Shown here: positions 1 through 7,046 of the stretch, piece after piece
Position numbering within the stretch: the stretch's first letter is position 1
Layout of the letters: each line of letters begins with the position of its first letter
Assembly (NCBI GenBank): GCA_964607865.1
Contig: CAZSLZ010000096.1
Coordinates: 1-13,536 of the forward strand
Direction of reading: 5' to 3'
Source of the DNA: CAZSLZ01 sp964607865
Lineage (GTDB): Bacteria > Vulcanimicrobiota > JAJTBE01 > CAZSLZ01
DNA: 13,536 nt
The notes under the pieces: model-generated
Seen by the model: the letters and a program-made list of their open reading frames with translations, nothing else
What the model was told of the DNA's origin: nothing
Databases searched by the model: none
Translations under genes and position numbers: made by a program

Positions 1-22
1 CGGTAAATACCTGTAATACTTA

Positions 23-1414
23 TTGATATCATTGGAAAAAGACCCTTCCAGCAATTTGGTTTCTGATTATCTTTTTGAATATGCCCGGATTCTGTTCAGA
101 AATTCACAGGCAGACAAGGGAGTAGATTTACTGGATAAGATTCTGGTTTTTAATCCGGTATATGACAAAGCCCTGGAATTAAAAATGATGTTTTTAATCG
201 ATAGGGGCAGAAAAGAAGAAGCGTTAGAAACTTTTCACAAACACTTCAATGATAAACCCGAATTTCGAAAAATTCCCTACGGGATTGGAATAGAATTTCT
301 GGAGCGGGGCAATATTAAATTGGCCCTGGAGTTTTTTGAAAAAGCCCTGGAAGCGAAATGCAAGGATCCGAATTTTTATCAATATTACAGTTATCTTTTG
401 ATTTTCAATAAAAAATTCGATAAAGCCCTTGAAATTATTAATAAAGAATTGAGTGAAATCCCTTTTAAAAAGGAAGCCTTAATTTACAAAGCCCAGGTAT
501 TGACCGAAATTAGGGATATTGAACAGGCGGAAAGCACTTATAAAGATGCACTGATGTTTTTTCCCGATGAACCCTGTCTTTTAACATCCAGGGCTATATT
601 CTTCCTTCTGACGGATCAGAAGGGCAAGGTAACCAGCCTGATTGAACAGGCCCTGGAAGCCAGCCCTGAAGACCCCAGGGTAAATTATGATGCAGCTAAA
701 ATTTATTTCGAGATGGGAAAACGATCTACCGCAATAAGATATGTGAAAACAGCTCTGGATTTATCGCCCCCCAGACGCTTCGCCGATGAAGCCCGGGATT
801 TTTTATCCCGCATCGAATCGGGAATAAGCATTGAAGAGCAAAGCAGAAACCGGGGTAAATTTATAAAAGCAGTCCGTTTGCTGGGCGACGGAGAAGAAGA
901 AGAAAGCATTGTGTTATTAAAGGAAATAACCGGCATGGAAAGCCAATTCTGGAATGCCTGGTTTGCTCTGGCTGTTGCTCTGCGTCGCCAGGGTAAAATT
1001 GACGAAGCTTTTGAAGCATTGAAAAATGTTGACGAGCTTTTCCCCGATCAGGTATCAGTCCACCATGAAATCGCCAGGTTGTTCATGGCAAAGGAAATGT
1101 ATAAAGAAGCTTTTCCCCATATATTATATGCTTTTCAGAGAAAACCTCACGATCCGGTAATTATGGCCAATATGGGGTTGTCTTATATGTTTCTGGGAAG
1201 GTTAATTGAAGCTGAAGCTTTACTTATTCAAGCCAAGAAGATGGATCCTGAGAACAAGCAGATTTCCCGGCATATACAATATTTGTATCATTTGAAACGA
1301 AGAAAGGAAAAAAGCAGGGGCAATGGAGATCTGAAAAAAGACGTAATTGATGTGGAGCAGGAAATCAGCAATTTTGAAAAACTTCAGGACGAATTTAACA
1401 AAGAAGAAGATTGA
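23..1414 (+). CDS. Tetratricopeptide-repeat (TPR) protein
   Basis: About 463 residues, almost all helical repeats of 33-34 residues with the TPR pattern of small and aromatic residues. I count about ten: roughly residues 14-44, 46-79, 82-112, 116-147, 148-181, 183-215, 217-249, 309-341, 345-375 and 379-409. A less regular charged linker lies at 250-305 and a Lys/Glu-rich tail after 420. There is no signal peptide or membrane segment, so it is probably a cytosolic protein-interaction scaffold; the partner cannot be told. The start is uncertain. TTG codons at 23 and 32 are possible, neither has a clear ribosome-binding site, and an in-frame TAA at 14-16 blocks extension. A frameshift or truncation near the window edge is therefore possible. 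The next gene follows after 54 bp with no terminator between, so the two are probably co-transcribed. Confidence 0.8.
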   Translation: MISLEKDPSSNLVSDYLFEYARILFRNSQADKGVDLLDKILVFNPVYDKALELKMMFLIDRGRKEEALETFHKHFNDKPEFRKIPYGIGIEFLERGNIKLALEFFEKALEAKCKDPNFYQYYSYLLIFNKKFDKALEIINKELSEIPFKKEALIYKAQVLTEIRDIEQAESTYKDALMFFPDEPCLLTSRAIFFLLTDQKGKVTSLIEQALEASPEDPRVNYDAAKIYFEMGKRSTAIRYVKTALDLSPPRRFADEARDFLSRIESGISIEEQSRNRGKFIKAVRLLGDGEEEESIVLLKEITGMESQFWNAWFALAVALRRQGKIDEAFEALKNVDELFPDQVSVHHEIARLFMAKEMYKEAFPHILYAFQRKPHDPVIMANMGLSYMFLGRLIEAEALLIQAKKMDPENKQISRHIQYLYHLKRRKEKSRGNGDLKKDVIDVEQEISNFEKLQDEFNKEED

Positions 1415-1468
1415 AGGAAAAATCAATTGCCAGTTAAAAAGTAAATGTATCATTTGATGGGGGTTAAT

Positions 1469-3250
1469 ATGAAAAACCAGAATATACCTGTGGAATTTTT
1501 TTCCGAGATAAAATCAATCAAGGATTTTTGCTTTTCAAAAAAAGATGATTATATGTTTTATGTAACCAACTTGGGTGACTTTTACCGTACCTGGGTGGTC
1601 CCTTCGGGTGGAGGTTATCCGATAAAGGTTGATATTCTTCAGGAAGGGGATGTGGCAAACATTAAACTTTCTCCCGACGGGGAATACTTGGCTCTTTCTG
1701 TGGATAAAGAAGGCAGGGAAGAATTTGACATTTATATTTTACCTGCCGAGGGGGGCGAGCTTAGAAAACTCACCGACAAAATCAAACTATCCTTTTCCGA
1801 TTTTGACTGGTCGCCCGACAGCAGGGCGCTGGTGGGAATCGGCGAAATGAATGGCCATTATAATGTTATGATGATAACCACCGATACCCGTCGCATAACC
1901 TGGCTTACCGATACCCCTGATATAAAATCTGACCTGGATTGGTCCCATGATGGAAGATGGATAGCCTACACCAGTTATGAAAATCAACTTCAAGCTGATA
2001 TATGTATGGTTAATATAAGAACCAAGGAGATCAAAAACCTCACTGACAGCCTTGAAGGAGAAAATACCCGGCCTGAATTCTCTCCCGACAACAAATGCAT
2101 AGCTTTTACTTCAGATGCGCGAGGCACAAAAAATGTTGTTATCATGGAGCTGGAAAACCGCTCCACCCTTTGGATTTCACAAAAGAACGAAGCTGAACAG
2201 CAGTTTTTGGAATGGCACCCCCGGGGAGATCATTTCACATTTCTAAAAAATGAAAATGGTGAAAGAACCATCTATGAAACTGATTACCCTCCCACCAAGA
2301 CCCGCCGTATAAGCACCACCGGGTTTTATGGCAGCGTAGTGAAATATTCCCATCAGGGCGATAAACTGGCGGTTCTGTTAAACTCCCCTACCCGGCCTTC
2401 GGAAATATTTATCCGGGAAGCCAAAACTTTAAGGATTCTTACCAATTCATCAGTATTGGGATTGCCCACAGGCAGAATGGTTACTCCTGAGACCGTTCGT
2501 TACTCCTCTTTTGATGATGAGGAAATATCTGCCTTTTTCTATAAGCCAAGAGAAAGCACAAAATTTCCTGTGGTAATAAAACTTCATGGAGGCCCGGCAG
2601 GCCAGACCTGTAAAGGCTGGGATCCCTTGACTCAGTTACTGGTATCCAACGGCATCGGGGTTTTCGCCCCCAATGTCAGGGGTTCATCAGGTTATGGAAG
2701 CAGATTTGAGAACGAGGTTTTTCATGATTGGGGTGGCAAAGATCTTAAGGACGTGGTTTATGCTGCCCGTTTCCTGAAAGAAGATCCTTTCGTAGATGAC
2801 AAGAACATCGTTGTAACGGGAGGAAGTTACGGCGGATACCTGACCATGATGGCGCTGGCAAAATATCCCGATTTATGGTCCTGCGGTATAAATCTTTTTG
2901 GCCCGGTAAATTTGAAAACCTTGTATGGAACCTCTTCAACCTGGCTTAAAGTGATTCTGGAAAAGAAATATGGTTTCAAACCTCCCGAAGAAGACGAGGA
3001 ATTTTATAAGGACCGCTCCCCTCTTAATTTTATAGAGAATATAAACTGTCCCTTGCTGGTAGTTTATGGAAAAAATGACCCCAGGGTACCCATAAATGAA
3101 GTTCGTCAATTAAGAGAAAAAATGGTTCACAGCAAAAAAACCTTTGAGGAGGAAATCCTTCAAAATGAAGGCCACAGCATGAAACGCAATAAAAATGAGC
3201 TGTTTATCATGAAACGGATACTTGATTTTATTATAAGAAACGTTCAATAA
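1469..3250 (+). CDS. S9-family serine peptidase (prolyl oligopeptidase / acylaminoacyl-peptidase type)
   Basis: 593 residues from the preferred ATG at 1469, which has GGGGG at 1459-1463 six bases upstream. An in-frame ATG at 1445 has no such site. The N-terminal half carries about six propeller blades of TolB/PD40 type, with motifs such as SPDGEYLA, DWSPDSR, DWSHDGRW and FSPDNKCIAF. The C-terminal alpha/beta hydrolase domain has the oxyanion motif HGGP (373-376), nucleophile Ser453 in GGSYGG, Asp537 in YGKNDPRVP and His569 in NEGHS, so the catalytic triad is complete. Family knowledge: the propeller restricts access so that peptides rather than folded proteins are cut. No signal peptide is seen, so a cytosolic peptide-degrading role is likely. 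Exact specificity (prolyl, acyl-amino-acid or dipeptide release) cannot be read. It is probably co-transcribed with the TPR gene and ends just before a terminator. Confidence 0.93.
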   Translation: MKNQNIPVEFFSEIKSIKDFCFSKKDDYMFYVTNLGDFYRTWVVPSGGGYPIKVDILQEGDVANIKLSPDGEYLALSVDKEGREEFDIYILPAEGGELRKLTDKIKLSFSDFDWSPDSRALVGIGEMNGHYNVMMITTDTRRITWLTDTPDIKSDLDWSHDGRWIAYTSYENQLQADICMVNIRTKEIKNLTDSLEGENTRPEFSPDNKCIAFTSDARGTKNVVIMELENRSTLWISQKNEAEQQFLEWHPRGDHFTFLKNENGERTIYETDYPPTKTRRISTTGFYGSVVKYSHQGDKLAVLLNSPTRPSEIFIREAKTLRILTNSSVLGLPTGRMVTPETVRYSSFDDEEISAFFYKPRESTKFPVVIKLHGGPAGQTCKGWDPLTQLLVSNGIGVFAPNVRGSSGYGSRFENEVFHDWGGKDLKDVVYAARFLKEDPFVDDKNIVVTGGSYGGYLTMMALAKYPDLWSCGINLFGPVNLKTLYGTSSTWLKVILEKKYGFKPPEEDEEFYKDRSPLNFIENINCPLLVVYGKNDPRVPINEVRQLREKMVHSKKTFEEEILQNEGHSMKRNKNELFIMKRILDFIIRNVQ

Positions 3251-3251
3251 T

Positions 3252-3276
3252 AAAAGGGCCGAAAGGCCTTTTTTTT
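3252..3276 (+). terminator. Rho-independent terminator after the S9 peptidase
   Basis: A 9-bp stem (3252-3260 with 3265-3273, one G-T pair) closes on a GAAA loop and runs into a T tract to 3276. It begins one base after the peptidase stop codon. Confidence 0.9.
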
Positions 3277-3319
3277 AAATTATTCCAATTTTAACACAAT
3301 TTTAATAATTTGCCCCTTG

Positions 3320-3348
3320 TTGTTAACAATACAATTTGTTAGTATAAT
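3320..3348 (+). promoter_or_regulatory. Strong sigma-A-type promoter of the heptad-repeat gene
   Basis: TTGTTA (3320-3325), a 17-base spacer and a perfect TATAAT (3343-3348), followed by GGAGGA (3365-3370) five bases before the ATG at 3376. The -35 hexamer sits inside the perfect 10-bp palindrome TTGTTAACAA (3320-3329), with another TTGTTA at 3336-3341. A repressor or activator could bind there, but that is inference. Confidence 0.75.
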
Positions 3349-3375
3349 AACAATAATATAATTTGGAGGAAAACC

Positions 3376-5229
3376 ATGGATGTTAAACATATAAGTCATT
3401 CAAATCAAACCCCGGCAACAAAGGGAAAGCCGATTCAGAAAAATGAAAAAGAAGTTTTAAATACCCAGGATGTTTTCGAAGCTGTATCTACAATTAAAGA
3501 CATGGGGCAACAGGAAATAGACCGTGGCAAGAAATTACAGGCCCGGGGGCAGTCATCCCAGGCCGTTGGGTTCAACCAGGTTCAGGATGGAAAAAACGCC
3601 GAAGAAATGGGAAGCAGAGAAAAAGGCCAAGGTGAATTACTTCAGAAACTGGGTAAAGCCCTGGAAGAAGAAGGTAAAAAACAGATTCAGTCAGGCCTTG
3701 AAAAAGAAAGTGAAGGGCACAACCTGGAGCAGGAAGGGCTTCAACATTTTGCCGGGGGCCTGGAGTTAACGGACCAGGCTTATGGGGAAAAGAAAATGGG
3801 CCGGAAGAAAATCCGCCCTGCCCTTAAAAGAGAAGCGCGGGCATTTGGGGTTGAAAAGGAAGGCATCGCCCGATTTAACGAGGGTATGATGGTAACCGAT
3901 CAGGGTGTTATAAAGAAGCAGAAGGCTGCCGACTCCTTAAAACAGAATCTTGAGATGGAAAAAAGCGGCCACATAAAGGTAACCGTTGGCCTTGATCAAT
4001 TCAAGGGCGGCCTTCAAACTGTTAACAAGGGAGAATTCTATATGCAACGGGCTGAAAAAAAGAATCATAAAGCCCATCTATTGGAAAAAGAAGCACATCA
4101 GATGGAAAAGAATGCTTATAAATTAGAGCAGAATGCCGGGCATAAAAATGAAAAGGCAGCGGAAAAGGACGAAAAAGCTGGCCTTAAGGAAGCCCACGCA
4201 GGTAAATTGGATGCCAAGTCTGCCTTAAAGGAAGCAGAATCGATTGTTCATACCGAGAAAGGTAAAAATCTTGATAAATTAAGTGAATTATTAAGGAAAA
4301 AAGCTGAGATTGACAAAGCCAGCGGCGCAAAACTTGCAGGCTTAGATTCCTTTTCGAATGAAGGCCTGGCAGATATTCACGAAGGCAGGCTTACAGAGAA
4401 AGTTTCCAGACAGCGTGACAGCCAGGCTGACAAAGCTATGAAAAGGGCCCAGTCCGAGAGCGCCCATGTCAGCATAATGAAAGATGAAGCTCAGGAATTA
4501 AGGGCAAAGGCAAAACAATTCAGAGCAGAAGCCGAGCAAATGAGAACCGAGGCAAAGCAAATGCTGGAGCAGGCTGCCAAATTGAAACAGGAAGCCACAG
4601 CGAAGTTGCAGGAATCGGTTAATTTACGGAAAGGCGCAAAAGAAGACGAAACCAGGGGTAAGGCATTGTTAGGCCAGGGTGTTAACCAGAAGGATTCGGG
4701 CCTGGAAAATATAAACCAGGGCAAGGATATTGAAAAACAAGCTGCCACCGGTGAAAAGAAAGACATTGACCAGTTGATTGAAGCCAACAAGGCAATTGAT
4801 ACCGGAATTATGACCAAGAACGAAGGGTTGAAGAGCATCAGTGGCGGTATTCATAGAATGAGAATTGCCCACAGAAAAGAACAGGAAGGCATGGCTTACG
4901 TTTCTATGGGCCACCAGAAAGGCGAACAGGGAATGGCAGCCAAACAGACTGGCTTTGAACAGATTAAGGAAGGCGACGCCCTGGAAGCTCTGGGCCGCCA
5001 TACCCAGGCTAAGGGTAAGGAATTCTATCAGGCCGGCGATAAAGCTGTCCATAACGGCGCTGCCCATGTTGACAAGGGAGAGAAACTGGTAAAACAAGGC
5101 AAATTAAGCCAGGCTGAAGGTTCTGAAAAAATTGAAAAAGGTAAGGAAATGGAAACCGCGGGTGAGGTAATTGAGGAAAAGGGTAAAGGTTACCTGGACC
5201 TGGCAGATACATTTAAAGTTTCCGATTAG
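3376..5229 (+). CDS. Giant Gly/Ala-heptad helical repeat protein, function unknown
   Basis: 617 residues starting at an ATG with a strong GGAGGA site. Every seventh residue from 44 to 317, and again from 330 to 610, is small. Of 81 such positions I count 47 Gly, 26 Ala and 5 Ser; the exceptions are Asn191, Val365 and Asp463. The fourth heptad residue is often I, V, F, L or M, giving an a/d pattern of large and small residues. The outer thirds are Gly-type (44-219, 428-603) and the middle is Ala-type (226-421). I see no Cys, no Trp, no signal peptide or membrane segment, and almost no Pro after residue 20. The composition is Lys/Glu/Gln-rich and soluble. The nearest known pattern is the xxxLxxG heptad series of YhgE/Pip-type proteins, but here it makes up the whole protein. 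A long tightly packed helical rod or self-associating filament is an inference. It has its own promoter and terminator. Confidence 0.85.
   Translation: MDVKHISHSNQTPATKGKPIQKNEKEVLNTQDVFEAVSTIKDMGQQEIDRGKKLQARGQSSQAVGFNQVQDGKNAEEMGSREKGQGELLQKLGKALEEEGKKQIQSGLEKESEGHNLEQEGLQHFAGGLELTDQAYGEKKMGRKKIRPALKREARAFGVEKEGIARFNEGMMVTDQGVIKKQKAADSLKQNLEMEKSGHIKVTVGLDQFKGGLQTVNKGEFYMQRAEKKNHKAHLLEKEAHQMEKNAYKLEQNAGHKNEKAAEKDEKAGLKEAHAGKLDAKSALKEAESIVHTEKGKNLDKLSELLRKKAEIDKASGAKLAGLDSFSNEGLADIHEGRLTEKVSRQRDSQADKAMKRAQSESAHVSIMKDEAQELRAKAKQFRAEAEQMRTEAKQMLEQAAKLKQEATAKLQESVNLRKGAKEDETRGKALLGQGVNQKDSGLENINQGKDIEKQAATGEKKDIDQLIEANKAIDTGIMTKNEGLKSISGGIHRMRIAHRKEQEGMAYVSMGHQKGEQGMAAKQTGFEQIKEGDALEALGRHTQAKGKEFYQAGDKAVHNGAAHVDKGEKLVKQGKLSQAEGSEKIEKGKEMETAGEVIEEKGKGYLDLADTFKVSD
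3718..4095 (+). repeat. Three 42-residue super-repeats (six heptads each), N-terminal block
   Basis: Residues 115-240 of the heptad protein. Equivalent heptads line up at 42-residue spacing: LQHFAGG (122-128), IARFNEG (164-170) and LDQFKGG (206-212), followed by LELTDQA, MMVTDQG and LQTVNKG. The copies are diverged, so this is an old internal duplication. Confidence 0.7.
4681..5184 (+). repeat. Four 42-residue super-repeats, C-terminal block
   Basis: Residues 436-603. The heptads LENINQG (443-449), LKSISGG (485-491), FEQIKEG (527-533) and EKLVKQG (569-575) recur exactly every 42 residues. The phase differs from the N-terminal block, so the two blocks probably grew separately. Confidence 0.65.
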
Positions 5230-5256
5230 TATAAAACTTTGTAATAAAAAAAACAT

Positions 5257-5285
5257 GGGCTATCCAAATTGGATAGCCCTATTTG
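5257..5285. terminator. Two-way rho-independent terminator
   Basis: A 10-bp perfect stem (5257-5266 with 5270-5279) and a 3-base loop. On the + strand it is followed by TATTTGTTT and would end the heptad-protein transcript. On the - strand the same hairpin is followed by eight T (complement of 5246-5253), so it could also stop read-through from trmD. Confidence 0.8.
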
Positions 5286-5322
5286 TTTGCAAATTGAAAA
5301 ATTCTAACTTAGTCATCAAGAT

Positions 5323-5448
5323 CATCCGTAAGGATGCGTGGCGATCTCTGTACCACCCAGGTAAGTGGGTAAGAACCAACCCGATCTGAATTGAGATTGC
5401 CACGGTTTCTTCGAAACCTCGCAATGACAACATCCCTTTAGGTTGTCA
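5323..5448. repeat. Cluster of nested inverted repeats, probable interspersed palindromic element
   Basis: Four adjoining helices can be drawn. (1) CATCC-GTAA-GGATG at 5323-5336. (2) CGTGGCGATCTC (5337-5348) with GAGATTGCCACG (5393-5404), 12 pairs including one G-T. (3) ATTGC and GGTTTC (5396-5409) with GAAACC and GCAAT (5413-5425). (4) TGACAAC (5425-5431) with GTTGTCA (5442-5448). Helices 2 and 3 share bases and exclude each other. Read on the - strand, the pattern TGTCATTGCGAGG followed by CGTGGCAATCTC resembles a short palindromic repeat I recall from many unrelated bacterial genomes. No coding capacity is evident. A structured RNA is the alternative. Confidence 0.6.
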
Positions 5449-5594
5449 CACCCTTCCAGGGCTCGCCAGGACGAACTTTCAGTCCGTGAGAAGAATAAAA
5501 AAAACTGGCTGAAGACAAAACTTTGCTGTGAACAGCCTGTTCCCGGTTTCAAATAAGTTTTGCAATGACAAATTTCGAATTCTTTCAGAAAAGT
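5449..5594. other. Intergenic stretch without a recognisable gene
   Basis: Continuation of the gap between the heptad-protein gene and trmD. I see short possible stems, for example GGAC (5469-5472) with GTCC (5482-5485). There is no start codon with a ribosome-binding site and a plausible reading frame. It may be a decayed part of the repeat cluster to its left. Confidence 0.5.
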
Positions 5595-5628
5595 AAAAAG
5601 GAGCCATCCTTTTTGGTACAGCTCCTTT
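5595..5628 (-). terminator. Rho-independent terminator of the ffh-trmD operon
   Basis: On the - strand AAAGGAGC pairs with GCTCCTTT (5621-5628 with 5597-5604) around a 16-base loop, and the 3' arm continues into TTTTT (5599-5595). It lies 63 bases past the trmD stop codon. Confidence 0.75.
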
Positions 5629-5691
5629 AATTATAATGTGATAACCAAAAAATTAAGCATAACAATTTCTGAATATTAATTAAAAATTCAA

Positions 5692-6441
5692 CTAACTTAT
5701 TTTTTCCGGTGGAGGCTCGTATTCTTCACTTATTATTTCATGAACAATTTTTAAAGCATCTGAAGACAGCTCAGCTTTTTCCAGTAAATCGGGCCTATAC
5801 AACATGGTATTCTTTAAAGATTGCTTTCTTCTCCATCGCTCTATCTTTTCGTGATGGCCAGATGTAAGAACTTCGGGCACTTCCATACCCCTGAAAACAG
5901 GAGGGCGTGTGTAATGGGGATAATCCAATAAATTGCCCCTGAATGAATCGCAAGCTGCCGATGTTTTTACAATAACGCCGGGCAAAAGGCGGGTAATGGC
6001 ATCTATAATGACCATTGCCGGCAACTCACCGCCGGTTAAGACAAAATCACCCAGAGAAATTTGATAATCGGCTAATGCATAAACCCGCTGGTCAAAATCT
6101 TCATAATGCCCGCACAACATAATAAGTTCCTTTTCAGTTGACAGCTTATCTATTAAATTCTGGCTCAGAGTTACCCCCCTGGGAGTGGTCATTATAACCT
6201 GGGCAAGAGAATTGTTTCTTTTAGCTGCTTCCACAGCTGCATATACGGGCTCTGGTTTAATAACCATACCAACCCCTCCGCCATAGGGATAATCATCCAC
6301 CTGGCGGTGTTTGTCGGTGGTAAAATCCCTGGGGTTTACAAATTCAATTTCAACCTTGCCTTTTTCACAGGCCCTTTTAATTATGGAAGAATCAAGGTAA
6401 GAAAAAGCCTCAGGAAAAAGTGTTACAATTGTGAATTTCAT
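5692..6441 (-). CDS. trmD: tRNA (guanine-N1-)-methyltransferase TrmD
   Basis: 249 residues, the normal length. It methylates N1 of G37 in tRNAs that read CNN codons, using S-adenosylmethionine bound in a trefoil-knot fold, and so prevents +1 frameshifting. Seen here: YGGGVGMV (53-60), LCGHYEDFDQRV (109-120), SLGDFVLTGGELPA (129-142), DAITRLLPGV (147-156) and DSFRGNLLDYPHYTRPP (165-181). By comparison with E. coli, the catalytic Asp (Asp165) and the conserved Arg151 are kept. In the loop usually written YEGxDER, Gly is Asp115 and Glu is Gln118 here, a mild oddity. The ATG at 6441 is chosen because AGAGGTG lies five bases upstream; GTG at 6447 overlaps that site. It starts 8 bases after the rimM stop, so the two are translationally close. 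It is the last gene of the operon. Confidence 0.97.
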   Translation of the reverse strand: MKFTIVTLFPEAFSYLDSSIIKRACEKGKVEIEFVNPRDFTTDKHRQVDDYPYGGGVGMVIKPEPVYAAVEAAKRNNSLAQVIMTTPRGVTLSQNLIDKLSTEKELIMLCGHYEDFDQRVYALADYQISLGDFVLTGGELPAMVIIDAITRLLPGVIVKTSAACDSFRGNLLDYPHYTRPPVFRGMEVPEVLTSGHHEKIERWRRKQSLKNTMLYRPDLLEKAELSSDALKIVHEIISEEYEPPPEKIS

Positions 6442-6449
6442 CAACACCT

Positions 6450-6983
6450 CTACAATTCAATAAGGCCTTCAATGGGTTTTATAATCATTTTTCTCTGTTC
6501 CAGATCAATACTTTCAATAAAATTCTTCATTGCGGGAATCATATTGACCTTGCCGGTTTTAAAATTCCTGACCTCATAAAGATCGTGATGGCCACCGGGC
6601 AGTATTGAAACAATATCGCCTATGTAATCCCCATCTTTAATTTCAACCTTAGCACCCATGAGATCTGAAACATAGAATTCATCTTCTTCAAGAGGCGGTG
6701 TCAGCGATTCTGGCACCAGCAAGTGCCAATTCCTGAAACCGGCTGCATCCTCGGGATTATTTAACCCTTCAAACATGAATAACACGTGATTTTTATGGAA
6801 CCTCATATTTTCTATCTTGGCAATAAATAAATTATGGGGGTCATCTTTAGATTTCGCCACAATGATTTCGGCTAAAAGCTGGATGCTGTCTTTATATTCA
6901 TCAAGAATTTCAGCTTTCAGTTCACCTTTTATGCCATGAGGTTTTAAGATTCTTCCAATATTAATTAATTTATCTTTTTTCAT
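6450..6983 (-). CDS. rimM: Ribosome maturation factor RimM
   Basis: 177 residues, typical of the family. RimM binds S19 in the 30S head and helps late 16S rRNA processing. Seen here: the N-terminal motif INIGRILKPHGIKGELKAE (residues 7-25), a linker with LEEDEFYVSDLMGAKV leading into the PRC-barrel domain, and a C-terminal NMIPAMKNFIESID-type strand set. ATG 6983 is chosen because it places the conserved motif at the usual distance. The longer reading from 7034 would be coded by a hairpin and adds unrelated residues. No strong ribosome-binding site precedes 6983 (only GAAG), so translation may depend on coupling or on the upstream hairpin. It sits between ylqD and trmD, the standard place. 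Confidence 0.95.
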   Translation of the reverse strand: MKKDKLINIGRILKPHGIKGELKAEILDEYKDSIQLLAEIIVAKSKDDPHNLFIAKIENMRFHKNHVLFMFEGLNNPEDAAGFRNWHLLVPESLTPPLEEDEFYVSDLMGAKVEIKDGDYIGDIVSILPGGHHDLYEVRNFKTGKVNMIPAMKNFIESIDLEQRKMIIKPIEGLIEL

Positions 6984-7005
6984 TTCAATTGCTTCTTTTA
7001 CAAAT

Positions 7006-7039
7006 AATAAATGGGCGAAGCAACCTCCGCCCATTTATT
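7006..7039 (-). promoter_or_regulatory. Perfect 12-bp hairpin in the rimM leader
   Basis: 7006-7017 pairs perfectly with 7028-7039 around a 10-base loop; with one bulge about five more pairs form outside it. On the mRNA a GGAGG sequence falls at the top of the stem and in the loop. There is no T tract after it, so it is not a classic terminator. It fills most of the ylqD-rimM gap and may be an attenuator, processing site or mRNA stabiliser. Confidence 0.6.
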
Positions 7040-7046
7040 TTGTTAA

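Noticed and set aside
4491..5097. Long open frames on the - strand opposite the heptad-repeat gene
   Set aside because: They overlap each other and mirror a biased + strand gene rich in Lys, Glu and Gln codons; no ribosome-binding sites or recognisable motifs.
6984..7034. N-terminal extension of RimM to the ATG at 7034
   Set aside because: It would code a hairpin sequence and add 17 residues not found in the family; the conserved start motif fits ATG 6983.
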